Positions 63,789 through 64,000 of a DNA stretch of 64,000 nucleotides are shown here, one piece after another. Below the pieces are notes generated by a model. That model made no database searches. It was not told the DNA's origin and saw nothing but the letters and a program-made list of their open reading frames with translations. Origin of the DNA: Rhizobium sp. Root708 (GTDB lineage Bacteria > Pseudomonadota > Alphaproteobacteria > Rhizobiales > Rhizobiaceae); contig NZ_LMHV01000040.1 in assembly GCF_001429725.1 (NCBI RefSeq), positions 317,794 to 381,793 of the forward strand. Reading direction: 5' to 3'. Positions within the stretch are counted from its first letter, which is position 1. Every line of letters begins with the position of its first letter. Position numbers and translations under genes: made by a program.

Positions 63789-64000
63789 ACATTTCGATGT
63801 AGTCGAACACGTCCTGGCGAGCTTCATCGCGTGAACGGTAGACCTTGCGACGTATCCGCTCCCGCTTCAGAAGATTGAAGAAGCTTTCAGCTACCGCATT
63901 GTCATGGCAGTTGCCGCGTCGGCTCATCGAGTGAACCAGATTGTGGTGCTTGAGGAACGATGCCCAGTCCATGCTGGTGAACTGCGAGCCTTGATCCGAG
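63712..64000 (-). CDS. IS3-family transposase OrfB (C-terminal part, cut by window edge)
   Basis: The last 96 residues of a DDE transposase. The visible part reads SDQGSQFTS (holding the second Asp of the DDE triad) and RGNCHDNAVAESFFNLLKRE, which carries the Glu seven residues after Asp-Asn, the IS3/rve hallmark. The end YNPKRKHVRNGMLSPVEFER is typical of the IntS-like OrfB. The N-terminal part is outside the window. The reading frame is intact here, so the element may be active, although its end is rearranged. Confidence 0.88.
   Translation of the reverse strand, partial: SDQGSQFTSMDWASFLKHHNLVHSMSRRGNCHDNAVAESFFNLLKRERIRRKVYRSRDEARQDVFDYIEMFYNPKRKHVRNGMLSPVEFERLQKT

Larger units (their letters stand above)
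63551..64000. mobile_element. IS3-family insertion sequence, right end (continues beyond the window)
   Basis: The region contains the C-terminal part of an IS3-type transposase, a TG-starting terminal sequence TGAATAGCCCCGAGTTTCG, and a duplicated end. The outer end is at 63551 if the first copy belongs to the element, or 63679 if it is a leftover from an earlier insertion. The other end and the target duplication are outside the window. Confidence 0.75.

Overview
The window reads as ordinary chromosomal DNA of a GC-rich alphaproteobacterium of the Rhizobiaceae (Rhizobium, Agrobacterium, Ensifer or a close relative). This is inferred from gene content: a SmoEFGK-type polyol ABC operon with its SorC regulator and mannitol dehydrogenase, xylose isomerase and xylulokinase genes, a YdcSTUV/PatD-like polyamine cluster, a UDP-glucose dehydrogenase/UDP-xylose synthase pair, and many small LacI, TetR, AraC and SorC regulons typical of soil and root bacteria. 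About 60 genes are densely packed, with frequent 1 to 11 base overlaps and hairpin terminators between convergent genes. I saw no rRNA or tRNA gene, CRISPR array or prophage.

Layout. 0-7 kb: the start of a sugar-importer ATPase gene divergent from a LacI regulator, with two mirrored operators between them; a DUF2233 protein; and a regulator-xylB-xylA cluster on the minus strand. 7-14 kb: an EmrAB-type efflux pump divergent from its TetR regulator, an AraC/GyrI-like regulator, a TerC membrane protein, and a phytanoyl-CoA-dioxygenase-like gene divergent from an AraC regulator. 14-21 kb: glutathione peroxidase, two membrane proteins (DUF4239 and an SLC13-type permease), and gltX-lysS. 21-29 kb: a LysR gene followed by a polyamine-type ABC importer, an aminobutyraldehyde dehydrogenase and an NTF2-like exported protein. 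29-33 kb: a DUF1328 micro-protein, a decayed adenylate cyclase tail, a DUF1345 protein, a divergent dehydrogenase/lactonase-like pair resembling L-fucose catabolism, and transaldolase. 33-39 kb: a SorC regulator, a GFA protein, a short Ada-like protein, DUF2244, endonuclease III and a CysZ/EI24 membrane protein.

38.7-48.8 kb is the largest functional block. On the minus strand it runs smoC - smoE - smoF - smoG - smoK - mtlK - HAD phosphatase - FGGY pentulose kinase, and an RpiR regulator converges on its end. Together the genes would import a polyol, oxidise it to a ketose and phosphorylate that. The nearby xylA/xylB and tal genes fit the same pentose-phosphate outlet. 49-64 kb: a two-component system, a ROK kinase, a tetR-MFP-RND efflux operon with a near-ideal operator, an OsmC protein, a class III adenylate cyclase, an SMP-30 lactonase, the uxs-ugd operon, a small alpha/beta hydrolase, and at the right edge an IS3-family element whose end is duplicated around a perfect palindrome.

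No clearly novel system was found. The items most worth a second look are the rearranged IS end, the smo operon without smoS but with a kinase and phosphatase, the UDP-xylose operon, the decayed cyclase, and several well-formed operators that pair with adjacent regulators. All functions are inferred by recognising protein families from sequence alone.
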